A program made the translations under genes and the position numbers. Below the pieces are notes generated by a model that saw only the letters and a program-made list of their open reading frames with translations, was not told where the DNA came from and did no database searches. A stretch of DNA of 64,000 nucleotides from Theocolax elegans. Its lineage: Eukaryota > Arthropoda > Insecta > Hymenoptera > Cerocephalidae. Within the stretch, counting starts at the first letter, position 1. Each line of letters opens with the position of its first letter. The stretch lies in contig CM047430.1 of NCBI GenBank assembly GCA_026168455.1, forward strand, positions 9,060,848 to 9,124,847, in the 5' to 3' direction. This document shows, in pieces, positions 42,540 to 53,432 of the stretch.

Positions 42540-43900
42540 AGGACTATTCGAGTGAGAAGTAATATCCTATGGAATGGTTGGAGGACCATCTACCTTTCAG
42601 GAACTTAGCGACAAGTTGGTTGGACCCGAGATAGAGCCAATAGCCTCCTCTTGTTTGGATGCCATTATCATCGCCACAGAGAATTTTTAAGATCATCTCA
42701 AGTAGTTGGAGTATGTCCTGAAACGTATTACCAGTGCGGAACTTATAATCAACCGCTAGAAGAATGAGTTCTGCTGCAATGAAGTGAAGTTCCTTGGATT
42801 TGTTGTCAACCATGAGGGATCCAAGTCAGATCCGGATAAGATCACTCCGATTTTGGAGTATCTCGAACCAAGAAATCTAACCCAGCTTCGACGGTTCCTA
42901 GGACTTGTCTCGTAGTATAGAAAGTTCTTGAAATATTTTGGCACGATTGAGCAAACATTTACAGCATTGACTAAGAAGAATGTCGAGTACGAGTGGAAGG
43001 AACAACAGCAAGCTGCTTTCGAATAGATTCGAGCATTAATCGGAAGTGCTCCCGTATTATATCAACCTTGTTCAACCATGAGTTTATCATCCAGACCGAT
43101 ACGAGTAATACTGGACTTGGTGTTGTTCTTACCCAGGTAATGGACGGCTTAGAGAGAGTTCTCTACTTTGCGATGAAAGCTGAGAGAAACTATTATGACA
43201 CAGATCGCGAGTGTTTGGCTATTCTTTAGACCATCCAAAAATTCCGTCCGTACGTAGAAGGATATCATTTCAAGGTGATGACTGACCACATCTGTCTGAA
43301 ATGGCTTTGTAACTTCCGCAATCATTCTGAACGACTAAAGCGCTGGGCAGTCGAATTACAAGGCTACGACTATAAAGTGAAATATCGAAACGGCAGTTTA
43401 AATCATGTGTTTGACACCCTATCCCAAATGTTCAAAACAGATGGATATGATAAAATCCGTCTCGTTTCACTTGTTGCCGCGGAAATGACTACGGGTACAC
43501 GTACGCGCATATGTTTGCAGAAAGTCCGCACCTAACCCACGTAATATCCATGGTGGAAAATGGTTGATGGGCGACTATATACACATCGACCGAACGCTAT
43601 AATCGACGACCACCTTTCCGACGGTGACCTATGGAAATTAGTCATCTCACGAGAAAAACAAGAAACCGTACTTCGCGAATGCCACGACGAGTCAATGGCG
43701 AGTAATCTTGATCGTCATAAAACCTACCAGCGAATGCGCAATATTATTTTTGGCCTGCTCTCCATAAACAAGTGACAGCCTTTGTACGTGATTGCACAAC
43801 TTGTCAACAGTGCAAAGTTCAACAGTCATTGTCCCCTGGTTTAATGGGCAAATGTTCAAGTACGCGACCATGTATATATATGTGAGAGTGAAACTAACTG
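42540..43900 (+). pseudogene. Gypsy element 2 pol: RT thumb, RNase H, integrase finger
   Basis: RT remnants: SSCLDAIIIATEN, then FCCNEVKFLGFVVNHEGSKS, ILEYLEPRNLTQLRRFLGL. RNase H follows: IIQTDTSNTGLGVVLTQ, ERNYYDTDRECLAIL, VMTDHICLKWLCNFRN, and HVFDTLSQMF for the last catalytic block (DALS changed to DTLS). The integrase HHCC finger follows: RECHDESMASNLDRHKTYQR and, in another frame, RDCTTCQQCK. The integrase core is missing. More than six stops or shifts. Confidence 0.85.
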
Positions 43901-44649
43901 TGAGCATGAGCTGATAGAATGGGAGAAGCCCGTTCCACTGACTTTTAAACCCTTGCGAGCACGTAATAAGTTCATATCTTTAATGAAACCAAAATACAAA
44001 TTTTTTTTTAAGAAAACTGTATTTATATTCTTTTTTAATTAAAGTGCAAAATTAATTTAATTTTCAAACCATATATTTCCCTTTATAATTTTCCTTCTTT
44101 TGTAATCTATAAATGCGCTTATTACGTTACAACCGTATCTGACTTGGTACCGATACAAATAAACGTAAAAAGAGAAAGAAAGCAGGATGCACGATAATTT
44201 ATGACTCCCTACAAGAATTTATAAATTCATATCTATTTCCTTTTATCTTTATAATGTATATTTATCGGTCTTTGCGAACTAAAGCTTTACTTTTCTTCCA
44301 CTATGGTTGGTGGAATGTCCAAGAGAATGGCCTTTTTCAAGAATTAAACAAAATTTAAAGGCGTTTCGACCTCGATCTCTAGTTTGAACTTCTCAGTAAA
44401 GAGTTGCTTTTATCTTATTCTCTTATTTTTTTATTATATAATTTACATTGTATTTATAAATTTATATTTCTTTGCTTATTTTCATATCACGTTAACCACT
44501 ACAGATGGTCCAGTTGAGAGAGTATGTATCGAGAAACTGGTATGCCAACGGCTACTCAGCATCTGGGAGAGGGGCGTATAACGAGAAACAATCCTCGTTA
44601 TGCTCTCCCCTGGACCTGCTAATATCTATGTATTAACAAATACTAAAAA
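43901..44649. other. No gene seen between pol and the 3' LTR
   Basis: AT-rich sequence. No integrase core or env is recognised. Confidence 0.5.
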
Positions 44650-44731
44650 TGTTACAGGTGCCAGCGACGATACAGCTGCGATTTACCCAAGAGAGAGAGC
44701 GACCGATATCGAGATCGGTAGAGAGTGAGAA

Positions 44732-44764
<33 letters not shown>

Positions 44765-45140
44765 CATTCAATTCCGCATATAAGAAACTGGTGCGCCACT
44801 TATTGCGCGCGCCGCACATTAACGCGACTTCAGCTGACCCGTACCAGCAGACTTTTTTGACATCCCCTTAATTTCTCTCTCTTTCGAGACGCACCACGAT
44901 TACAAGCAAATACGCTTTTTCTGTATATTAGTTAACTCATTAAACTGTCTTATTATTTTAAACAACAAGCGATCATTTCGGTTAAGAGAGCTCGAACCGC
45001 CTTCTGTCCTATTTAGCTTCAACGTCGAAAGTACTCCGCCGAAGTCGAGGATAAGTTAGCCATGTGCACCACACACACACACATGCGAGAGGGTATTTCA
45101 CGAATCCATAATCTGTAGAGATTTGTTAACGTGGCTGTGA
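44650..45140 (+). mobile_element. Gypsy element 2, 3' LTR (end eroded)
   Basis: Starts TGTTACAGGTGCCAG, fitting the inverted terminus CCGTTACA of the 5' LTR. It contains a (GA)n tract at 44732-44762 and the part shared with 41318-41580. Similarity fades after about 45135. Confidence 0.7.
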
Positions 45141-45439
45141 GAAACGCGATGGAAGATCTAAGTCTCTTCCCGATCTTCACCATCGAGTCAAAGAGATTAT
45201 TGTGTAAGGGCAAACATTGTCATTTATAAGATTCAAAAACTATCGAATACTGAATTCATTCAAATTTAATAGAAGGAGCACTGAGATTATTTACATTCTC
45301 AGACTGATAACGAATGGAAAGAAATGCTCTACCTATGACTGTCCGTGAATTAAGAATAACATTGAATCTAAAATAAAAGGGTACAAAGTTAGTTTTCGTA
45401 ACTTGGCGCAACAGGCCCGTCGCAATCTATGAAGGTTAA

Positions 45440-46320
45440 CCGCTTGGTGCTGAGTGGTTACTGTGGAGTAGACCACCCTATACGCGTGCTGGTTAGTATG
45501 TAATAGTTAGCAACTAGCATTGAATATTGCACAAATCTGTTTACCAACATTCTTAACGTTTGAACTCGAAAGCGGTGAGGTATGCGTTGTTTTCCTTGCT
45601 TTTGGAATGAAAACGACTTTAGCAGACTTTCACTTCTCTGGGACATGCGACATGGCAGTACCTGACTTGTAAATTTTTGTTAGTTATCTCGACTACTCCT
45701 CTCTCTTTGCAAGAGCACCGGGTAGATTCCATCCATTGCGGGCTTCTTGTAGGGGCAAAAGCTGCTAATAGCTCATCTAACCTTTTCTCATGATACGATT
45801 TTTGCTACCATATCCCATCCCACTTTCCTTGGTCTTAAAATCACGCGCGAGTCAGATAAGTTTTCCTGGGATTAAACATCTGTACAGTTATTTTAAAAGA
45901 GTACTTTTAAACACTCACTTCAGGCTTCATATGGTCTCCATTAGATAATTCGATGGCTTCAAACCAAACATCAGGGTTCCTTGCTATAGTACGTAGAAGT
46001 CTTGCTGCGTACGGGTTACTATCAATGCTCTCGTAGTAGCTCCTACAGGTTTTAAGTCGTTACTTGTTGATAAAATTCTTGTATCGCTTTTTGGTATTCT
46101 TATGAATTTCCCAATGTGTCAGGTTGCGAGTATTCCGGGCCTTATTAAATATCGTTCTCGTTTCCTGGCGAGGGTAATCAAGTTCTTTGTTTCACTACTG
46201 GGTTTTAAGCATTCCCTTTGATGCCGTAAAAAACAGTTCATTAAAAGCCCATTCAATAATACTACTAAGAAAGTACTACTATTTTCAAATTTGTGCAGGA
46301 ACCTCAAATGTATGGCTTTT
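45440..46320 (-). pseudogene. Jockey/R1-group non-LTR ORF2 fragment, heavily decayed
   Basis: On the minus strand, pieces in several frames follow the order of the endonuclease-RT linker and RT start. They include a helical basic region (TLTHWEIHKN-type, RYKNF), AARLLRTIARNPDVWFEAIE, an AAFAP..SP block in place of the usual YKSPGxDG, VVFIPKARKTTHTSP and LHTNQHAYRVVYST. KVVFIPKxGK..H.SP is the characteristic start of RT in this group. No frame is open for more than about 60 codons. Confidence 0.6.
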
Positions 46321-46437
46321 GAAATGTATTTAAAATGTGTAAAAGATTATTAAACTATATTTTATTATATTATTATTATGTGCGTGAAATCTTAAAATGA
46401 TAATTAAATATTCCATTTTCCTCAATATGTAATATAG

Positions 46438-46534
46438 TGCAACTAGTTGGTACTAAACTTGGATGTGCTGAAGGAGGATGTGGAGCATGTACAGTTTTAA
46501 TTTCAAGATATGATAGAAAATTAAAAAAAATTAT
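46438..46534 (+). CDS. Exon of xanthine dehydrogenase/aldehyde oxidase (2Fe-2S domain)
   Basis: A 97-bp exon candidate after AATATAG and before GTATCC. Using the split codon (..TG) it encodes [20 protein letters not shown] and continues [29 protein letters not shown] is the near-invariant block of the N-terminal plant-type 2Fe-2S domain of molybdenum hydroxylases, and three of the four cluster Cys are here (in C-AEGG-C-GA-C). XDH oxidises hypoxanthine and xanthine to urate; aldehyde oxidases are close paralogues. Neighbouring exons are not visible within several kb. It is either one exon of a gene with large TE-filled introns or a stranded relic. No stop or frameshift within it. Confidence 0.75.
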
Positions 46535-46793
46535 GTATCCTTTTTAAGCACGACTGCTACATGGGAGAGCCTTATATCTTCATCATCGAAAATTGTAATG
46601 TATCAAAATATACTAGATAATGGGTAATGCAAGAAATTTATGCGTATTAGAACTCTTTTAAGGACCTCCCTAAAATGTATGTATAGATGTATGTATGTAT
46701 GTAATCATGTATCCAAGACAACTCAGTCAATTTCTGGCCGATTTAGCTGAGACTTACAAGGTAACTTCGTCATAATTGTGCTATTTTTAGATA
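46535..46793. other. Intron-like AT-rich sequence
   Basis: Follows the XDH exon donor. No second exon recognised. Contains a short ATGT repeat near 46678-46702. Confidence 0.4.
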
Positions 46794-48432
46794 TATGGGT
46801 GAAAATCATTTAACGTGCATATTTGTGTAATAGTAAAATATATCGCATTATATCATATATAAAATTACGAATAAATCATTCTAAGTACAATATATGTAAT
46901 TTAATGTAAGTCAGCCGTGAATCTTGATAAAAGTTGATTTTATTGCCAAGTTTAAGTTGCTTAAAGTTTGAAATGTAACGTCCCCTGGCTGTAACAAGGC
47001 CATAATCACATATTAACTGGTGCGATTATAGGCGTATTTCTTTATTTCAAAAACGGGTTCAAAACTTAATTGTTCATTTTGATAACCACAATTAAAATCA
47101 AGTTGAAAATCTGAACATTTACTGATTTTTGAAGTGCACTGAACTTGCTGAAATTTGTAACAAACTTGTTATTAATAATAGCTGTGTTATGATTAATGTC
47201 TTTAAAATTAATTGTAAATATGAAACATTTTTCTGAACATATGAAATTGTTAACTTTTGGTATACTTTAGAGGTAAAAATTTTATTTTTAATATTTCATG
47301 ATGTTAAGCAAAAAATACGGGCATGTTTTTGTGGTAATTCAGCGGTTACCTTTTTTAATGTAATTCCTCTGGTAGAGTATAATTGGAAAACTAATAAATT
47401 TTTTAAAACCAATTTATAGAGTAAATTTCAGATAAAGTAACTACATAAAAACAGTATTATTCCGATGTGGAAATTTTGAATGTTAACGTAATAAAATTTA
47501 AAAAACAATCTATGTAATCTCCCCTGGCATGTAACAACCCCTGTCCAAATTTCTTTTATAACAAATAATCGATGCTGATCATTACATGCTTTACTGTTTT
47601 GACTAAAAATAAACATTATTTCTTAACAATTGTTTTCTCCTTGAATATTTCTCTATCTTGAATTTTAATGAAGTAAGTTGTTACGAATGTAATTTGTATA
47701 CAGAATGTGAACATTATTACTTAGGGTCGATCTCGTACGAAAATAAGACTCAGAAAAAGAGTAAAATTGTTATTCAAGATAAAAAAGAAGTCACTACTAA
47801 AAGAAACAATAACAAAGAAAGAAAAAATAAGAGGAGCAATAATAAAAATATATAATTTATACTACAAATATAAAAGTTATGTTAAATTGATAAATGGAAG
47901 AATTTGTTAATTAATTTTTTATTATTGTTATTATCAATTAGGTATAGTTATATTCAATGTATACTTCATAATAAAATAAGTTTATCAAAACGTTCTATCC
48001 CTATTACAAAATCTCACGTGAGAAATTTCTAAAAATCGAAAATATGCCTTAATTGCTTTGAAACTTTGATTTTTGAGCTTTTCTGGGGGCTTGCATCACT
48101 TAAAAAGTGACTTTCCAAACTCAGAAATTGATTTTTTATTATTTAGCAAATTTAAACACCGCTCTAATTGAACTATCACATGAAATTTTGTATTAGGGAT
48201 ATACTCCAGATGTTTATGTTCTATATATTAAAATATATGTAATTCCCCTGGAATGTAAAAATTAAAAATCTTCAATACGTTGAGTAAATCAACCGATCCT
48301 GTATGCCCACTGTAAACAGATACTCTAGAGACTGTAATTGGTCCAGAGAAACCAAAAATATATTATTTTTTTTATTTTGTTTTCTTGCATATTAGAACGT
48401 CAAATGTTCACGTTAGATGATTTTCACCCATA
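46794..48432. mobile_element. TIR element of 1639 bp, TA-flanked, no transposase
   Basis: The left end TATGGGTGAAAATCATTTAA and the complement of the right end TATGGGTGAAAATCATCTAA form inverted repeats of about 35 bp, each bordered by TA. The interior is AT-rich and contains repeated CCCCTGGMATGTAA motifs at about 46978, 47518 and 48240 (weaker at 47361). Only short unrecognised frames (for example 47658-47855) are inside. TA target and size fit a non-autonomous Tc1/mariner-type element. Confidence 0.65.
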
Positions 48433-48514
48433 TAGCACCGAAACAGTTTAAGTTATGGCATTATTTTTAATTGCTTATAAACGGTTATGTAGCATTATCT
48501 TGAAATGTATTAAT

Positions 48515-48960
48515 CTTACATAAAAACTTTACACGGACGAAATGTTAGACTCAAAGTAACAAAACTTTTTCCTATTTTACACTTTACGTTTAGAATAATA
48601 TTTTCGAAGATAAATAGAGAAAAACAGTGGAAATAATGAAAACAGTACAAAAACACGTTTTTTTGCAATAAAACTAAATGTATCGTTTTGACAGAAAATT
48701 TTTTATGGCACGAAACGTTTGCTTTAGAATGATAAATCTTTTTTCTATTATACACTTAACGCACAGAACAATTTTTTTGAAGATAAACATAGAAAAACGG
48801 TTAAAACCGTGAAAAAAGTACTAAAATTCACGCTGTTTTCGTAATAAATCAAAATGTATTATTCGTACACAAAAACTTCGAACGAATGAATTGTTCGTTT
48901 CAAAATAACAAAACTTTTTCCAGTTTTACACTTTACATTTTTTCAGAATAAAATTAAATA
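48515..48960. repeat. Diverged tandem repeat, period about 175 bp
   Basis: Three related blocks start near 48520, 48695 and 48868. Each runs through an AACTTY..CGAA region, AACAAAACTTTTTCC-like sequence, TTTTACACTTTACG and AGATAAAYAKAGAAAAACRG. Divergence between units is about 20-25 percent by eye. Confidence 0.65.
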
Positions 48961-49486
48961 TATCGCCGTGCGTGTGAATTGCGACATGATCCGAAGGTAA
49001 AGATGATAAGCATATAATTTGCATAAATTAATAAAAGTTGAATTGATGATTCAGGAATAATACTTACAAACAGTGCGAGCGCAAATCTTGAGCTTTACAC
49101 GCTCGTGTCTTAAATGCAAAAAACCTGGTTACGCAATGCAAGGCTCGGAGGAGCTTTAGATCGAACGCGTCGCGAAGCGATCTAGAGTTCCGAAGCGACG
49201 AGTCACGGGGACCTTAAGGCTGTACGTGGTGATCTAGTTATGATGCAAAATATAAATAATTATTAATTGTAAAAGAAACATGCTTTTGTTTAGTTAAGTT
49301 ATACTTAATATGAATGAGGTAATGGCCTACAGTAAAGGGACATAATGATTTATGTTCAGTTAATAAATGTGGATCTCTAGTAATAAATAAATTAAGTCAA
49401 GTATCTGAAATAGTGCTTCCAGTAGTAGGAGTGACTTGAGTTAGTAAACTGATAAATGACTGGTATAGATAAAGAATTGACAACTC
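48961..49486. other. No gene seen
   Basis: Contains a GC-richer patch at about 49080-49225 with GCGTCGCGAAGCGATC-like self-complementary sequence; not recognised as a tRNA or known RNA. Confidence 0.4.
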
Positions 49487-49900
49487 CTATACATGGAAAC
49501 ACGTCAATTTGACCAAGCTTCGGATTCGTGGATTAGGACGTGTTGTCAAGGACGGATCTTCGACATTATTTAAACTTTCTCCCTGGCCTCGATAAATAAT
49601 TCCAAACAATATTGCTCCTATTGCATAGAACCTGAAGACAAAAGATAGCGGGCCGTGGTCGAAACACTAATTTTTAATGTTTAATTTTTGGAAAGGCTTA
49701 CTCTGGCATTTCCACCAAACATAGTGGACGAAAAGTAAAGGTCTTCCTTCACAAAGCATATTGGTTTGCAAAGCTCGATAAATTCCATGTAAATCTTTAA
49801 TAAATTCAATTTTCTTGGAAAATCACATTTCAAATTTAGAAAAATAAAAGAAAAATTGATAAATAAAAAGGGATAGAAACGTAAAATTTCTTCTAAAATG
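49487..49900 (-). other. Two adjacent minus-strand exon-like frames, unrecognised
   Basis: The minus frame down to about 49681 encodes EFIELCKPICFVKEDLYFSS and FGGNAR before a GTAAGCC donor-like site. After an AAAAATTAG acceptor-like site, 49666-49487 encodes RFYAIGAILFGIIYRGQGES and ends in a stop. The implied intron would be only about 40 bp. The residue patterns look protein-like, but I do not recognise a family. It could be a fragment of a host membrane protein. Confidence 0.2.
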
Positions 49901-51129
49901 TCAAATAATAAAATCAATGTTATAAATTTACAAATGATAAGCCCAAGGTGACGTTAACCCGAAGGATTTAGGTATATACTGTAACGGGGTGGGTACTGGG
50001 AAATGTAAGGCCCCGGTCAGGCCCAATCTGTCCCAACTTACCAACCTTAATTGTACAGTCCCACGATGCGGCCGGGAATCACTTTGATTTCCGTGCAATG
50101 CCGTTAACAACGTCAAACACCTCGTTTGACTTTAGTACCGTGTGTTCGACCCTATGTCCATAATTGCCAACTAGAATAAACACCGGAGAGGGCGGTATTC
50201 GTGGGATAGAACTATGACCGGTAAAAATGTCAACAATCGATATATTATGTTAATCGACGAGAAAGATCGTCTCGCCGAGTCAATTTATTAAATAAATAGT
50301 CAAACAATAATAAATAAACGTTAAAAATTTAAGGGGAGTCATACCGATGACTACCCCTGAGGTCGGCGCGAAAACAAATAGTTAAAACCTATTAACGGTC
50401 GAGTTATGAGCAACCGATCCGGGAATGATCGGCTGCTTGAAACTGGTTGTTATACGTCACAGCGTGTAACGTATGTATCTCTGACGTAGGGAGCTCTGAC
50501 GTAGATACTGCCTACGTAACGCGCGCCTTCTCTCGTCAAGTGGCTCCCGCAAACCACCGACCTGTCTACCCGGGCGGGATTTGTCACGAGAGGGGGGGGG
50601 GGGGAAGAGGAACGCTTCCTCTCCTGGACCGTACCAGGTAAATCGGGATACAAAATATTAAATAGGGGGTCTAAACGTGGTGCACCACTTACCGTGAATC
50701 TGAATATTTCGAATAGGCGGGAAAAGGCTGGGCAACGGAGAGAGAGAGCTTGGCCTAGGGATTATCTCTAAAGCAATTTGTGCTCATCTAGAGTGCACAA
50801 TTATTTCATGCAGTTTCGACACCTCGCACAATTAAGCAATCAATCTTGTGTCCATAATAACACTGCACTAGTTAGACTTAGCCAGTGCATATAAAAATCT
50901 TTCTTCTATTCAGAAGGAAAAAAAAAACCTATGAGAATGGAGATTCATCTGCACTGATGCCCCGCGAAGTGTCAGGACCCAGTATCCGCCGAACATAAAG
51001 GTTGAAATGAAATAAATAAATTAAAATTAGAATTTATGTTTACTAGAACTAAGGGCTCTCTCTCTCTCTTTCTCATGTTTCCTAATAAAAACTTGCATGT
51101 TACGCTCTAAAGGGCAAGTGTAATGTGGC
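49901..51129. other. GC-richer block without recognised gene
   Basis: Includes TGTAACGGGGTGGG at about 49980, which resembles the start of the gypsy LTRs here, a 13-base poly-G run at 50592-50604, and a GTGCATATAAAAATC TATA-like site near 50885. It may contain an LTR of another element; no partner repeat was found in the window. Confidence 0.3.
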
Positions 51130-51273
51130 TTAACCTTTAGAGTGCCGGACTCATATATGAGCCACCTGTGACCTTGACAACTACTCTAGAGATATGAGGT
51201 GTTTTTATGTATAAATTTTGCACATCAAAAATATCAATTTACAAGGCAAAAATGCCGGCAGTCTAAAGGTTAA
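51130..51273. mobile_element. piggyBac-type MITE, second copy (144 bp)
   Basis: Inverted relative to 10098-10244 and very similar to it. TTAA on both ends, then CCTTTAGAGTGCCGG and, on the other end, CCGGCAGTCTAAAGG. Contains the same CATATATGAGCCACCTGTGA block. Confidence 0.85.
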
Positions 51274-52394
51274 TGGATGAACTGTGTGCTCGCGACCATA
51301 GAGCGTGAACAGGTTTAGGTCGCAGCGGCCTCAAAAATATGTTAGCATCACCACCAGCCCCAATAATGTTTTGTGCTATCAATGTACGAAGCTTAATACT
51401 GTGTGCCATCACCATATGTTGATTTGGCTAACTTAAATAGTACGCCGTGACATTTTCTTTGATTTGCTGGTTGCATCTCATCAATCGAAACACTAGAAGT
51501 AGCTGTGATTGAAGCTGTTGCTGTTTGATTGATTTGTTATATAGACGTGGTTTTACGTCAGGAATATTGAAGAATTAATTAACAATCAAGCGCAACCCGA
51601 TTACATCTAGGACGACGCAGACGATATTGTTGTTAGCGTTTTCTATGGATACTGGCATGCCTAGGAACAAAATTATGATTACATACGATACGACTTTGAC
51701 AATCCGTCGCAGTACTAATTAGTGTTGCTTGTTTCTCAGGAGTTGACATCATCGTGAATAGAAGTTACGTAGTATCAATAAAACTTATATCGGTTTAAAT
51801 TTTTTTCAACTTTTTTATGAAGCTCACTAGAATTAGCATCTATTTGGTTTAGAGCATCCATTGTCCGATATAAGTGCTCAAACAATACTGGAAACCACCC
51901 TGGTGGTCTGTCCGTCATAATTTCGATAGAATCGTGTTAAGCTGTTCACCCCCCCCCCCCACCAGCGCAGAGAAAGGGATAGATTGGTAACTATACATGT
52001 TTACTTGTGCATTACAAATAGATACAGTTTATAAAAGTTAATATAAATAAATAGCACATGTGATATCACAGTCAATGTAAAGCAAACAGTAAAACTACTA
52101 GTATTATCACAGGCGAAAATATACATGAGGCAGGCCAGTGAAATTTGGACAAACCCTGCGCGGCTGTGTCAATATTACATTTTACTTTCACACTAAAACA
52201 AAAAATACTTTCATGTATTTTAACTTCCCCGTGTGCAAAATTTGTACAAGTATTGTAAATGGGGAAAATAATTGTTATGGTTTTTCTGCTTTATGATAAA
52301 TAGCTTTGATTTTTAAACACAAAATTTACTATTTATTAAGTAAAACGCAAGTATGAAAATTACAATAAGATGTCGTACGCCAGGGTATCGGGTA
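51274..52394. other. No clear gene; possible 3'-terminal exon remnant
   Basis: Near 51568 an acceptor-like TTTTACGTCAG precedes a frame with acidic and aromatic residues (EQNYDYIRYDFDNPSQY, with two in-frame stops upstream), then CAATAAAA at about 51777, a possible poly(A) signal. This could be the end of a decayed gene. A 12-base poly-C run is at 51949-51960. Confidence 0.25.
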
Positions 52395-52864
52395 ACTCGC
52401 TTGACTGGCCCGGATCAATGATGTGGCGGCTGAGAAGTCGCGGATACGTTGATGGTGTTTTTGCTTCTATATTTGGTTCAGGTCCATCTATATTTCTGCC
52501 CTTCAATATTTCTGCAGGAGCCTGCGGATTACGTTTGTGGGCTTGACATTCTTGACAGGCTTTAACATAGTTGCACGTGTCATAATAGATACCTGGTCAG
52601 TAGAAGTAGGTAGCTAGCCTTGCATACGTCTTGTCATTTCCCAAATGACCTGCTTGAGGGGTATAATGTGCTACATATACAGCTTTCTCTCTATCGGCTG
52701 CTGGCAGTATTAGCTTCTAAGCATCTAGATCGGGAACTAATGGATCTACTAGAGAATTGGGATGGTGTGCGTATAAGAGGTTGTCTTTTATACATAAATC
52801 AAGGTATTTTCAGGGAGATTTTATTACTGCTTGGATTTTCATTTGGTACCAAGAATCGCTGGTA
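52395..52864 (-). pseudogene. Gypsy element 3: integrase zinc finger, truncated
   Basis: Downstream of RNase H on the minus strand, pieces read HYTPQAGHLGNDKTYARLAT and YFYWPGIY, then YVKACQECQAHKR, the HHCC finger of gypsy integrase. The catalytic core is not found before unrelated sequence, so the element is truncated on its 3' side. Frames are broken between the pieces. Confidence 0.65.
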
Positions 52865-53311
52865 TTAATTGTGGCTGTAGCTGCTAATGCCGTATTCATA
52901 TGCTCTCGAGAGTGCGTCAGGTACCTTAAGGTATGCTCCTTTCCCGTGCACAAACTTAATATTATAGTTTTGCAGGATTGTGTTCCATCGAGCCAATCTG
53001 CCTGTCGGATCCTTGATATTGTGGAGCCAGAGAAGACTATGGTGATCTGTTACTACGGTAAACTCTTCGCCTTGAAGGTAACCTTTGAGTCTCTCAACAT
53101 ACCACAAAATGGCTAAGCATTCCTTCTCTATCACCGTATAATTACGTTCAGCTTTGTTAAGCGTTCTGCTAACGTAATATGGTGCTCCTCCATTAACCTC
53201 TTGGGTAAGCACTCTGGCTATAGCATAATCGCTAGCATCGGTTTGAAGGGTAAAAGGGAGGGAAAAGTCGGGACGGGCTAAAACAGGGGCTTGGGTAAGT
53301 GCTAGCTTCAT
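52865..53311 (-). pseudogene. Gypsy element 3: RNase H domain
   Basis: A 148-codon frame with LPFTLQTDASDYAIARVLTQ, ERNYTVIEKECLAILWYVER, FTVVTDHHSLLWLHNIKDP and VPDALSRAYEYG: all four catalytic positions of the Ty3/gypsy RNase H (TDAS Asp, EKEC Glu, TDH Asp, DALS Asp) are present. It is the best preserved domain of this element. Confidence 0.9.
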
Positions 53312-53432
53312 TTTATCGAATGCATCATGCTGTTCTTGATGCCATTGCCATCTGACGGTGCTCTATATTCGGCTAATGTATCAATGAACCTTGAATACCA
53401 ACCGATTAAACCAGTAAAACGTCTTAATTGTT

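Noticed and set aside
49080..49225. GC-richer patch with self-complementary sequence considered as a tRNA or small RNA gene
   Set aside because: I could not fold a cloverleaf with conserved D- and T-arm positions.
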